The translations under genes and the position numbers were made by a program. Of a DNA stretch of 64,000 nt, positions 23,841-34,200 are shown piece by piece. Under the pieces are notes generated by a model that worked only from the letters and a program-made list of their open reading frames with translations, had not been told where the DNA came from and searched no databases. This DNA comes from JBGAJN01 sp044224905 (GTDB taxonomy: Bacteria > Verrucomicrobiota > Verrucomicrobiia > Limisphaerales > JBGAJN01): the NCBI GenBank assembly GCA_044224905.1, contig JBGAJN010000003.1, positions 124,001 through 188,000 of the forward strand. Direction: 5' to 3'. The first letter of the stretch is position 1; the number at the start of each line of letters is the position of its first letter.

Positions 23841-24962
23841 CTATCCGACCTTCTGCCGGAAACGCGCGATACAGAGAGCGAAGAGGCCCGCGCCCATGCC
23901 CGCCATCACGACGAGGTGTTGCCAGAAATCCTGGAGACTCGCGCCGCGCAGAATGATCGCACGGGCGAGTTCGATGAAATAGGTCGTCGGCAGACACGCG
24001 CCGATCCACCAGAAGATCGCCGGCATGGTCTCGCGCGGGAAAATGAAGCCGCTGAAGAACACCGACGGCATGATGAACACCATCGTCATTTGCATCGCCT
24101 GCATCTGGTTTTGCGCGCGCGTCGATAGCAGCAGGCCGAGGCTCAGCAGGCAGAAAATGTAAACGACCGTCGCAACGGCGAGCGCACCGAGGTCGCCGGC
24201 GATCGGCACGTCGAACACCCAGTGCATGATCGCGTAGAGGCCGGTGGACATCACGACGCCGATGCAGAGGTAGGGCACGAGCTTGCCGAGCATCAGCCCC
24301 CATTTGGAAAGCGGGCTGACGAGGAGTTGTTCCAACGTGCCGCGCTCGCGCTCGCGTACGAGCGCCATCGCCGTGGCGAACGTTGTCGCAATCTGCAAGA
24401 CGACGCCGATGACGCCGGGCACGAAGAAATTCGGGCTGCGCATCGCGGGGTTGTAGAGAATCTGCGGACGAACCTCGACAGGCAACGCGCGCTGGCCGGT
24501 CTGCCCAAGGAGTTGCACCGCCGACTCGCGGAACGCAACGGCGATGGCGGTATTGAGCGCCGAGCCGGCGATGGTGGAGCTGGAACCGTCGATGAGCAAT
24601 TGCACTTGGGCGTTTCGGCCGGCGCGGAGATTGCGTGTGAAGTCCGGCGGGATTTGCAGGCCTACGTAGGCCTTGCCGCGACGGATGGTGGCGGCGAGTT
24701 CGCTCACGCTCTGAACCTCGCCCACGACTCGGAATGTCTGCGTGTTCACGAAGCGCTCCACGATCTGCCGACTCTCGGCCGTGCGGTCCTCGTTGAGAAC
24801 GACCATCGCCATGTGCTTCACGTCGTTGTCGAGCGCGTAGCCGAACGCGATCATTTCGACCAGCGGCGGAAAGAACATGAAGAACAACGTGAGCGGATCG
24901 CGCAGCACGACGAGGAATTCCTTGTAGAGGATGGCGGTGAAGCCGCGGAAAGGAGTTCTCAC
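23841..24962 (-). CDS. ABC-2 type transporter permease
   Basis: A 373-residue inner-membrane permease of the ABC-2 (YbhS/YbhR, drug/export) type. One N-terminal membrane helix (about residues 25-45) is followed by a large soluble loop to about residue 175. Five more helices are clustered in the C-terminal half, including the GVVLQIATTFATAMALVRERERGTLEQLL segment, the RERERGTxEQLxVSP signature of the family. The start is GTG 24962, overlapping the TGA of the upstream ATPase gene by four bases (GTGA), so the two are translationally coupled. The substrate is unknown. Confidence 0.88.
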   Translation of the reverse strand: MRTPFRGFTAILYKEFLVVLRDPLTLFFMFFPPLVEMIAFGYALDNDVKHMAMVVLNEDRTAESRQIVERFVNTQTFRVVGEVQSVSELAATIRRGKAYVGLQIPPDFTRNLRAGRNAQVQLLIDGSSSTIAGSALNTAIAVAFRESAVQLLGQTGQRALPVEVRPQILYNPAMRSPNFFVPGVIGVVLQIATTFATAMALVRERERGTLEQLLVSPLSKWGLMLGKLVPYLCIGVVMSTGLYAIMHWVFDVPIAGDLGALAVATVVYIFCLLSLGLLLSTRAQNQMQAMQMTMVFIMPSVFFSGFIFPRETMPAIFWWIGACLPTTYFIELARAIILRGASLQDFWQHLVVMAGMGAGLFALCIARFRQKVG

Positions 24963-25912
24963 ATTGCGCCTCCGTTCGCCCGGTCGCTGGTCAGCGCCAC
25001 GAACACATCCTCCAACGACGGCGCGATGGGTCGGATGTCCGCGTGCGTGATCGCGACCTTCGCGAGTTCATCGAGCAGGAGTCGCTCGGGCATGTCTTGC
25101 TCAATCAGCAGATGCATCGATTGACCGAAGACCGTTGCGGCTTTCACGCCCGGGAGCCGTCGCAACGCCTGCAGACCGACCGTCACGTGTTCGCAGGTCA
25201 CGTCCACGCGGCGGGTGCCGGGCGGGTTCACCACGGGGAGTTGCTTAAGTTCATCCGGTTCGCCGCACACGACGAGCTTCGACATGTGGATGTAGCCGAC
25301 GTGCGAGCAGCGTTCGGCCTCGTCCATGTAATGCGTGGTGACGAAGAGCGTGATGCCCTTGCTGGAAAACTCGAAGAGCAAATCCCACAACTCGCGCCGC
25401 GCCACGGGGTCGATGCCCGCCGTCGGTTCGTCGAGGAACAACACGCTCGGTTTGTGCACAAGCGAGCAGGCCATCGCGAGCCGTTGCCGCCAGCCGCCGG
25501 AGAGCAGCGCCGCGCGCCGCGTCAGGTAAGGCTCCAGATGCGTCAGGGCGACCAGTTCGTCGTAACGTTGTTTCAGCGCCGCGCCGCGAAGTCCATAGAG
25601 GCGGCCGTAGAACTGCAGGTTCTCGTGCACCGTCAGCTCGTCGTAGAGCGAGAACTTCTGCGACATGTAACCGATGAGCGATTTGATCTGCTCCGTCTGC
25701 CGCGCGACGTCGTAGCCCGCGATGCTCGCGCGTCCGTCGGACGGTTCGAGCAACCCGCACAACATGCGGATGACCGTCGACTTGCCCGAGCCGTTGGGCC
25801 CGAGGAAACCGAAGATGCTCCCCTTGGTGACGCTGAATGACACGCGATCCACAGCGGTGAAATGCCCGAACCGCTTGGTCAGGTTTTCGCAAAGGATCAT
25901 CGTGTCGGGCAT
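24959..25912 (-). CDS. ABC transporter ATP-binding protein (YbhF-like)
   Basis: A 317-residue ATPase. Walker A is GPNGSGKST (about residues 38-46). The signature is LSGGWRQRLAMA, Walker B is VLFLDEPTAGID, and the switch His is in VTTHYMDEAE. The C-terminal 80 residues form the accessory domain typical of ABC-2 exporter ATPases. It is first in a two-gene operon with the coupled permease. An HlyD-type lipoprotein gene on the opposite strand beyond dusB could be the membrane-fusion partner, as in YbhGFSR-like exporters. The 108 bases between this gene and dusB are a divergent promoter region without clear boxes. Confidence 0.92.
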   Translation of the reverse strand: MPDTMILCENLTKRFGHFTAVDRVSFSVTKGSIFGFLGPNGSGKSTVIRMLCGLLEPSDGRASIAGYDVARQTEQIKSLIGYMSQKFSLYDELTVHENLQFYGRLYGLRGAALKQRYDELVALTHLEPYLTRRAALLSGGWRQRLAMACSLVHKPSVLFLDEPTAGIDPVARRELWDLLFEFSSKGITLFVTTHYMDEAERCSHVGYIHMSKLVVCGEPDELKQLPVVNPPGTRRVDVTCEHVTVGLQALRRLPGVKAATVFGQSMHLLIEQDMPERLLLDELAKVAITHADIRPIAPSLEDVFVALTSDRANGGAM

Positions 25913-26020
25913 AAGGTCGCAATTCTTCTAGAGCCGGAGCGAACAACTCGAAAGCTTCAAATGCTTTAACCTTCACCAAAAGTATCCATTGCCGTGCGTT
26001 TGTGTTAAGGATACCGGCGA

Positions 26021-27070
26021 ATGTTCCACCGCGAACAATTTGAAACCATGCTCCGCGATCCGGCGCCGATGCTCGCGCTCGCGCCGATGCAGGACGTGAC
26101 CGATCTGCCTTTCTGGAAGCTGATGGCGGCTTACGGCGGTGCGGATCTTTACTACACGGAGTATTTCCGGGTGCATGCGACTTCGAATCTCGAGTCGTGG
26201 ATTGCCGAGTCGATTGAGAAGAATCCGACCGGTCGCCCGGCGATCGCGCAGATGATTGGCAATGATATTCCGTCGCTCGTGCGGACGGCGCAGGAGTTGC
26301 AACAGATGCCGGTGGTGGCGATTGATCTGAACCTCGGCTGCCCGGCGCCCGTCGTGTATCGCAAGTGCGCCGGCGGCGGCTTGCTCCGCGAACCGCAGCG
26401 CGTGGATGCAATTCTCGGCGCGTTGCGCGATGCGATCTCGATCAAGTTCACCGTCAAGACGCGGATCGGTTTCGAGTCGCCCGCGGTGTTCGAGCAACTT
26501 TTGCCGATCTTCGCCAAGCATTCGATCGACCTGCTGACGGTTCACGGGCGCACGGTGAAGGAGATGTACCGCAGCGAGGTGCATTACGATTACATCGCGC
26601 GCGCGGTGGCGGCGGTGAAGTGCCCCGTGCTAGCCAATGGCAATGTTTACTCGGCCGCGAAGGCCGCTGAGGTCTTGAAGGTTACCGGTGCGCGCGGGCT
26701 GATGATTGGTCGCGGTGCGATTCGAAATCCGTGGTTGTTTCATCAGATCCGACAGCAGCATCGCGGTGAAACCATTTTCCTTCCGCGCGGTCACGACGTA
26801 TTGAATTACATCCGTGAGCTGTACCGGATTACGTGTCCGCCGGTCATGCGCGAAACCTCGCAAGTGCAGAAAATGAAGAAGTACATGAACTATCTCGGGC
26901 TCGGTGTGGAGCCGACGGGGAGATTTCTGCACGACATTCGTCGCGTGACCACGGAATTGGACTTCTTCCGCGTGTGCGAGGCATTTCTGAATCACGACCG
27001 TCCCATGCCGCTGGAACCGTTCGCGCTCGATCTGAAGGAGTGCGACGTGATGGCGGGCGAACATCTCTGA
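26021..27070 (+). CDS. dusB: tRNA-dihydrouridine synthase
   Basis: A flavoenzyme of 349 residues that reduces uridine in tRNA. It has the FMN barrel start ALAPMQDVTDLPFW and the catalytic Cys segment LNLGCPAPVVYRKCAGGGLL. The VKTRIG strand follows, then LLTVHGRTVKEMYRSEVHYD with the FMN-contact His, VLANGNV and GLMIGRGAIRNPWLF. The C-terminal helical tRNA-binding domain runs from about 255. DusB is the best bacterial match, but A/B/C cannot be separated rigorously. The gene sits between the divergent ABC exporter and the HlyD-type gene; it has no functional link to them that I can see. Confidence 0.9.
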   Translation: MFHREQFETMLRDPAPMLALAPMQDVTDLPFWKLMAAYGGADLYYTEYFRVHATSNLESWIAESIEKNPTGRPAIAQMIGNDIPSLVRTAQELQQMPVVAIDLNLGCPAPVVYRKCAGGGLLREPQRVDAILGALRDAISIKFTVKTRIGFESPAVFEQLLPIFAKHSIDLLTVHGRTVKEMYRSEVHYDYIARAVAAVKCPVLANGNVYSAAKAAEVLKVTGARGLMIGRGAIRNPWLFHQIRQQHRGETIFLPRGHDVLNYIRELYRITCPPVMRETSQVQKMKKYMNYLGLGVEPTGRFLHDIRRVTTELDFFRVCEAFLNHDRPMPLEPFALDLKECDVMAGEHL

Positions 27071-27134
27071 TCGCTCGCTGGGGTGGGGCGGCAGCGCGTT
27101 GACCCACCGCTCACCTCTGTTATCGTCGCTGCAA

Positions 27135-28079
27135 GTGAAACGATTCGAGTTCAACCTTTTCCTCGCCCTTCTCCTGACCGTGGTCGTGACGGCCTGTGAG
27201 TGGAAGCCGCTCGGCTCGCGTGAGGCATTGCCCTCGGGAACCATTGAGACGGATGAAGCGCACGTGGCGTCGCGTTACGGGGGACGCGTGGAGAGAGTTT
27301 TTGCCCAGGAAGGCGATTCTTTGACGAATGGTCAGGTAATCGTGCAACTCGACGCCGCCGAACTCCGCGCGCGTCGCGAGCAAACCGCCGCCATGCTCGC
27401 TGAATGGGAGGCCGGCCCGCGTAAAGAGGAAATTGCCGCCGCCAAAGCGGAATGGGAAGCGCAAGTCGCCGAACTGGAACTCGCGCGCACCGAACGCAAG
27501 CGGGCAGGGGATTTGTTCGCGCAGAAGACGATTTCCGAGACGGAGCGTGACCGCGCGAGCAGCCGGGCGGAATCATTGGAAAAGGCGGTCGCCGCGGTGA
27601 AAGCCCGTTACGACTTGTTGCTCGCCGGGACCCGTTTGGAGCGATTGGCGCAGGCGCGAGCGCAGCTTGCCGAAATCGATGCTCAACTCCGCGAGATGAC
27701 GGTTTTCGCGCCGACGGACTGCGTGCTTGAAGTGCTCAGCGTGAAGTCGGGCGATGTGCTGCCGCCGAACCGTGAGGTGGCGACGCTGCTGTTCACAAAT
27801 CATCTCTGGGTACGTGTGTTCATCCCGCAAGCGTGGCTTGGGCGAGTTCAACTCGGGCAACCGGTCAAAGTCCGTGCCGACGCGTTTCCGGGGCGCGAAT
27901 TCGCCGGAACCGTCGAGCAGATCGGTCGCTCCGCCGAGTTCACTCCTCGAAACGTTCAAACCGCCGCCGAACGCATCCAGCAGGTCTTTGCCGTGAAGGT
28001 TCGTTTGGCGAATCAAGAGGATCAAATTCGGGCGGGAATGACCGTGGAGATTGTGTTCCCAAATTCGGGCTCAAACTAA
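27135..28079 (+). CDS. HlyD/periplasmic adaptor-type lipoprotein
   Basis: About 314 residues. From GTG 27135 the N-terminus is a lipoprotein signal (hydrophobic run FLALLLTVVVTAC, lipid-accepting Cys at about residue 21). A TTG at 27099 would add 12 residues and blur the lipobox; I prefer the GTG. The mature part is the membrane-fusion pattern: a lipoyl half (GGRVERVFAQEGDSLTNGQVIVQLD), a coiled-coil hairpin with alternating Ala/Glu/Arg (about residues 70-165), the second lipoyl half, and a beta-barrel domain (VRVFIPQAWLGRVQLGQPVKVRADAFPGREFAGTV). Such proteins link inner-membrane exporters to outer components, here probably the ABC-2 pair at 23841-25912. The giant gene begins 218 bases downstream; a functional link to it is possible but unproven. 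Confidence 0.8.
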   Translation: MKRFEFNLFLALLLTVVVTACEWKPLGSREALPSGTIETDEAHVASRYGGRVERVFAQEGDSLTNGQVIVQLDAAELRARREQTAAMLAEWEAGPRKEEIAAAKAEWEAQVAELELARTERKRAGDLFAQKTISETERDRASSRAESLEKAVAAVKARYDLLLAGTRLERLAQARAQLAEIDAQLREMTVFAPTDCVLEVLSVKSGDVLPPNREVATLLFTNHLWVRVFIPQAWLGRVQLGQPVKVRADAFPGREFAGTVEQIGRSAEFTPRNVQTAAERIQQVFAVKVRLANQEDQIRAGMTVEIVFPNSGSN

Positions 28080-28136
28080 CGGGGATTTTCATGAGAAATT
28101 GGTGCCCTGTGGCGCCTTAGTTTGGGGCCCGAATTG

Positions 28137-28159
28137 GTCTCGACTTGGGACATTTTTTT
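28137..28159 (+). terminator. Weak candidate terminator after the adaptor gene
   Basis: A 5-bp stem GTCTC/GGGAC with a 5-base loop is followed by A and seven T (28153-28159). The stem is short. A further hairpin GGTGCC/GGCGCC lies upstream at 28101-28116 without a T-tract. Confidence 0.4.
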
Positions 28160-28168
28160 GAAATCTGA

Positions 28169-28197
28169 TTGACGCCCCGCCGGACACAAATTAAACC
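28169..28197 (+). promoter_or_regulatory. Weak candidate promoter for the giant gene operon
   Basis: TTGACG (28169-28174), a 17-base spacer and TAAACC (28192-28197) lie about 100 bases before the ATG at 28298. Only three of six -10 positions agree with consensus. Confidence 0.3.
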
Positions 28198-28297
28198 ATC
28201 CGCGGAAATGGCTTTGCGGCAACACAATCTCCGGGGTTCCACGAGATCAAAATGCTGCAGTTTTCTTTGTCCGGTTTACCCCTCCTGAGCGACGTCG

Positions 28298-31200
28298 ATG
28301 AGCCGCCCCCCATCCATGTTTGAACTCGAGGCGCTTGAGCCGAGAGTTTTGCTCGCGGGTGATGGCTTGACGGCGTTGGCGGCAGCTCCTCATTCGGGTA
28401 GTTCTGGGGTTCAATCCGTGGTCCACGAGAAGGTGATCGACGGTGGCGTTTCGTGCTTCTCGGGGAACGTTGACTACGCTCCGGTTGGTGGGGTGGATGA
28501 CATGTTCTCGGGCATGGAGCAAGCCTCCCCAGTAGCGCCCCAAGTGGTCGAAAATCCGAGTCAAACAGCGGCAGAAAATCTCGCGAAAAATTCCACCGGA
28601 ACGACCGCGGAATCGGCCACCGAAAACTCGTCGAATCACGACGCGATTTCCCCGGTCCGCTCGCCCGTTTCTTCCGTTCAAAATCTTTCAGTTTCCACAT
28701 CGCTAAGTGCCGTAGTTTCGTCCGCTTCGACGAGCACTTCGACGGCGAGTTCTGCTAGTTCAATTCCAGTTTCGAGCGATCAAACTCCGACCGGAGTCGC
28801 CACCGCGACCAGCGGTGGGAATGCAATTTCTGAGCAGTTAACCGATTCGCTGAGATTAGCGAATGGGCCGCCCTCTTTGGCTGAATCTTCGTCGAACCTT
28901 TCGGATCGTTCTCCGAACACCCCAAAAAATGGGGCTTTTTCAAACGCCAGCTCGGCCTCGAGTTTGGCCCCTTCCTTTTTTTCGCCTGCTTCTTCCGCCA
29001 GTGAGTTGTTTTCTTGGGTCACCGATAAGCTGGGAACCATCCTCGAAGGGGTTCATTTGCAGCAGAGCTTCTCCCCAGGTGACCTCGACTTGGGCGGCAG
29101 CTTCACCCTGACCAATCCGACGATTGCGTTCGACGTCACGCGGAGCAATGGAGCGTTTTCCGGGACCGTAAATCTCTCGACCGATTCGGTCTCAATTCTC
29201 CTCGGCTCGACCCTCTCCGGATCGATCTCCGATAGCGCCTCGGACGGGGGCACAGTTGCGCTTTCCGGGAGCTACAATTTGGGGACCAAAACTTTTACCC
29301 TGATCGGCGACCAAATCGACTTGGCGATCAGCGGCTACGTCTCTCTCCATGCGGACAGTTTGACGGTCAAGGCGACGAAGTCCGGAACCGGCGACGCGGC
29401 GGTCACCGAGGTCCAAATTGGAGCGACCGGGGTGGAGGCGTTTTTGGGGAACGGTCCCCTCCGGATCAGCGGCGCTCTGAATCCGAACGCGACCGGTCTT
29501 CAACTCTCCAACGCCTCCTTCGGATGGCTCTCCCGGCAGGCCGGCGGCAGTGCTGCCGGATACGCCTTCCGGGCAACCGGCGACGTGACACTTTTGGGCT
29601 TCTCCGGACTGCAGCTTTCGGCGACCGGTTGGACCGTCGCGGAGAACACGCTGGGCGACCTCAGTTCGGCACCGATTTCGGTCGCGACAGGCAGCTCCCC
29701 GGTGACCCTCGATTTCTCCGGCAACACCCGGATGTATTCCGGCACGGGAACCCTGGTCACTCCGGTTGCGGAAATCTCCGGCGCCTTCGCGACCTTGTTG
29801 AATGGTTCGGACACCCTCCTCGCGGGGCAGGATATCGCGGCGTTCGTTGGTGACCGGAAATTGGCCGGGCCCGGGGACGATGTCGGCGTTCAGATCTCGG
29901 GAGGTCAGTTCGCGTCCATATTGAAGTCGGACAAGACTTACGCGTTCGAGGCCAGCGGCAGCGTGGCGGTGGTCGGGGTAACCGGATTGACCTTGGGCGG
30001 AACCTTCGCCGCGAAGAAGAACACGACGGGCAGCCCGGTGGTGAATCAGGTGATTTCGGTTGGCAACGTAACCCGGACTTTGAATCTTGCCGCCGGTATT
30101 TCTGAGTTCAGTGGAACCGGCGTCGAACTCACGGTCCTCGGCCAAACCATCTCGGGTGACTTTACGTTCACGAAGGCGGTTTCGTCGGTCACCATCACGT
30201 TCAGCGCCGCTTCGTTGACCTTTGGGACTTCGGACCGCGCGTTCGTGACTGCTACCGCGACGGGCACGCTGACGCTGAACGACCTGGGGATCTTAGGCAC
30301 CTTGACCGGCACGTTGGCGACAACGATGTCCGGCCTGAGCTTCACCGGCGGATTCGACATTCAGGTCGATACGACTGGTTCCAGCGATTACCTCAAGATC
30401 AGCAGCGAAGTGGGCGCAACGTTGGTGGTTTTGAACCAGACGCTCACAGCGACGACCTTTACGTTTGAGATCACGACGACGGATGACGGCGATACGATTG
30501 TGAAAGTCTCCGCCACGGGACTGGGCTTGCAGCTCGTCAGTGACAGCACCACTTTCCTGAATCTGCACGGCGGAACGGCGGCGTTCGTCATCTCTCGCTT
30601 CGGGATTGCAGGCGACGTGACGTTCTCGGTCACGGGAGGCGATATCACCATGCCGCCCGGGGTCAGCCTCACGGCGACCGCGGCTAGCGTGCAATTCAAC
30701 TCCGGCTCGGCGGCGATCGATGAGCTGATCGGTGGCGTTCCGCTGAACCTGCCGGCAGGGCAATTCCTCCGCATCAGTCTTACGGGCGCGAGCCTGACCG
30801 TCAGCAGCCACGTGTTCGGTGGCGGCTCGACGAGCTTCTTTTTCGACCAGTCCAAGAACGCCGGTGGCACGACGATCACCCGCTTGGCGTTTACTCGCGT
30901 CTCCTTGAGCGACAGCACGGCGGCTTACAATGTGACGGTGACCGATGGCGAAGGCGCTTTCATCTTTACCAGCGCGGGTGTCGCGGGATTGCTCACCGGC
31001 ACCGGCAGCGGGACGTTCGGCTTGGCGACGGTGACGGGTCGCGCTGGATTCCGTATCAACACCACGGGCGCGGTTGTCGACGAAACGATCGAAGTGGGCG
31101 GCCGCATGGTGGACGTGAAGTTCGGCGCGGAGGAAAAGACTCTCTTCACCGCCTTCGTGGCGAACGGTTCGTTCAGCGTTGGCAACTTCGTCACGATCGA

Positions 31201-34200
31201 AGGCAGCTTCAGCTTCACGGCCCCGAGCGGTGGTCGGGAACTTTTCGCTGGAACCGGACTGACGGTGTTCCTTGGCAACGGCCCGTATCGCCTGAGCACC
31301 GGCGAAATCAATCCGCTCGCCACTGGCGTCGCGCTGACGGATGCGACGATCGGCTTGGTGCATTTTACCGGGGACGACACGCTTTCGCTGTTTGCCACCG
31401 GGACGGTTCAATTAATCGGCATCAACGGCGTTACCGCGACTGGCACCGCGACGGTCAACTTCAACAACCACCTCAATGCTGCGGTGGACGAAACGATCTC
31501 CATCCCGGGCACGACGCAAAACGTTCTGGTGAACTTCGCTTCCTCGGCCAGCGTCACGAGTTCCTTTGCCGCGACGAATCTCCAACTTTCGTTCCTCGGC
31601 CAGACCTTGCGCGGCGACTTCGGCTTTGCGAAGACGACTTTCAATTCGCAATCCGTCATCCTTCTCACCGCGAGCAACGTGGCGCTCACTTTCACCAGTG
31701 GTGGCGCGAACCTGGTCAGTGTGACGCAGGGCAGTGGATCGGCATTGTTGCTGAGCTCGGGGATCGCCGCGCAGTTCAGTGCGACGGTGGTGTTGAACGT
31801 GCCGGGCGTGACCTTCACCGGAACCTTCGGCGTGGCGATCAACACGACCAACGCCGCCGTGAACGCGCCGGCGCAAAGTTTGGATCTCGAAGCTGGACCG
31901 TATTTGCATGTCGAGTCGACAAGCGCGTCGCTGACGGTGCTCGGGCAAACGGTCGGTGGAAAGTTCGCTTTCGAGCAGGTCACCACCGGCGGTGTGCAAG
32001 TGACCCGGCTCGCGGTGAGCAACGGAACGCTGACCTTTGGCGAGAGTTCAACGACCTATGTCAGTCTCACTCACGGTTTGGGCAGCTTGCTCATTTCGAG
32101 CTCTGGTATCGCGGGTGGCATTCGCGGGACGGTAGCGATTACCGTTCCAGCTGCGGTTCCCGTGACGACCTTCACGGGCGACTTCTCATTGTTCATCAAC
32201 ACCACGAACGCCGCGGTCAATCAAACTGTCACGATCGGAACTGAAGTGGTGACGGTGAATGTTCCGGCGGGTCCGTTCATCCGCGTGTCGGCGACGGGCG
32301 CGACCTTGAACGTGCTGGGTCAGAAAATCAGCGGTGACTTTGCCTTCTCGCGTTATGACGATGATGACGGCGATCCGATGACGACCGTCACGAGCGTTGC
32401 CGCGACCAATGTCTCCCTCGACTTCGGCGACGGCACGACCAATTACCTAAGCCTGACCAACGGCACGGGCCTCTTCATCCTCACGACCGACGGTCTCGCG
32501 GGTCGAATCTCCGGCACGGTGGCGCTCGATGTTCCGGGTGTGGCGTTGTCGGGAACGCTTGGTGTAGAGTTTAACAACACGACCAGCGCGGTGAACCGGA
32601 GTTTCCGCGTCGGTGGCGCGGCGTTTGGGCTGAGCCTGCCCGCTGGCAAATTCTTCCGCTTCACGGGCGACAACGTGAAGCTCGTCGTGCTGAACCAGAC
32701 CTTGAGCGGCAACGTGGCGTTCGACGTTGTCAGTGGAACGAGCGAGTCGCGTTTCCGCGTGGCCATTACCGATGCGGTGCTCGCCTTGGGTGACGGCATC
32801 AACGACATCCTCCGCGTCAGCGTCGATGCGGCGGCCTTCGTTTTGACCAGCGACGGCATCGTGGGTGGATTCACCGGTGCTGCCTCGCTCACGATTCCGG
32901 GGGTGACGTTCGGCAGCAACCTCGAGGTTTTCGTCAACAACACGGGTTCGTCGTTTGATGACACGATTCCGTTGGGAGCCGGCTCGGTTCATTTGCAGGT
33001 CGACGCGGGCAACTTCGTGAAAGCCACCGCGACGAATCTGACGCTCACGGTCCTCGGCGTGGGCATCACGGGCAATTACACCTTCACCCAAGTGACAACC
33101 GGTTCCGGCGCGAAGGTGATCGGCGTGGCGGTCACGGGCGGTTCCTTCACGTTCAACACCGGCGGATCAAGCGTGCTCGACGTGAACGGAATTCACGGCG
33201 CATTTCTGATCAGCGCCGCCGGCGTCGCCGGCACGCTGGATTTCACGCCGACGTTCCATCTCGGTACCAACATCTCGCTGACGGGCTCGGTGAGCTTGCA
33301 AATCAACACGACTCTGGCAGCGGTGAAGCAAACGTTCTTTGTCGGCACCGACACCGTGGCGCTGGATGTGCCGGCAGGTCCGTTCGTCCGCGTCGCGGTG
33401 CTTAATGCCTTGCTGACGGTCGGTTCGGCGATGGACAGCCCGAAGTTGAGCGGTGATTTCTTCTTCGAGCAGGGCAAGCGTCCAGACAACTCCCTCGTCA
33501 CGCGCCTTGCGGTGGCCAACATTTCCATCAGTTACAGCGGTCAAGCGCTGCGCCACGGCGAAGGCGCCTTCATCGTCACGAGCACGGGATTCGCGGGAAT
33601 TCTCTCGGGCGAGATCGATCTCAGCGTCACTGGCGGAAGCGTTGCCGGACGACTCGGCATTCGCATCAACAAGTCGGGCGGCGCGGTCGACGAGACCATC
33701 ACCGTTGGTGGCCGCAGCATTCTGATCAAGTTCAGTGCCGCCGAGGGCGATCTGTTCTCGTTCTTCGCTGAGAACCTCGCGTTCAACGTCGGCAACTTCG
33801 TCAGCATCGAAGGCAGCTTTTCGTTCACCACTGTTTCCGGCAAAGAAATCTTCGCGGGCGACAACCTCAGTATCTTCCTTGGCCAGGGCCCGGCGCGATT
33901 GCCCAGTGGCGAACCCAATCCGCTTGCGTCCGGTGTGCTGCTGAGCAATGCGACGATCGGTTTGATTCGATTTGCGCCGGACAAGTTCGCGTTGGTGGCC
34001 TCGGGAACCGTCAGCATCATCGGCGTCAATGGCCTCACGTTGACCGGCACGGCGACGATCCGGATGAACACCTCGGGTGGGGAAGTTCACGAGTCCTTGG
34101 ACATTCCCAACAGCAGCAATCCTCCGATCGTGCTTGAGTTCGCGGACGGTACGAAGGTGCAGAAGTTCGAAGCGCTGAACGCTCAACTTAGCGTTCTCGG

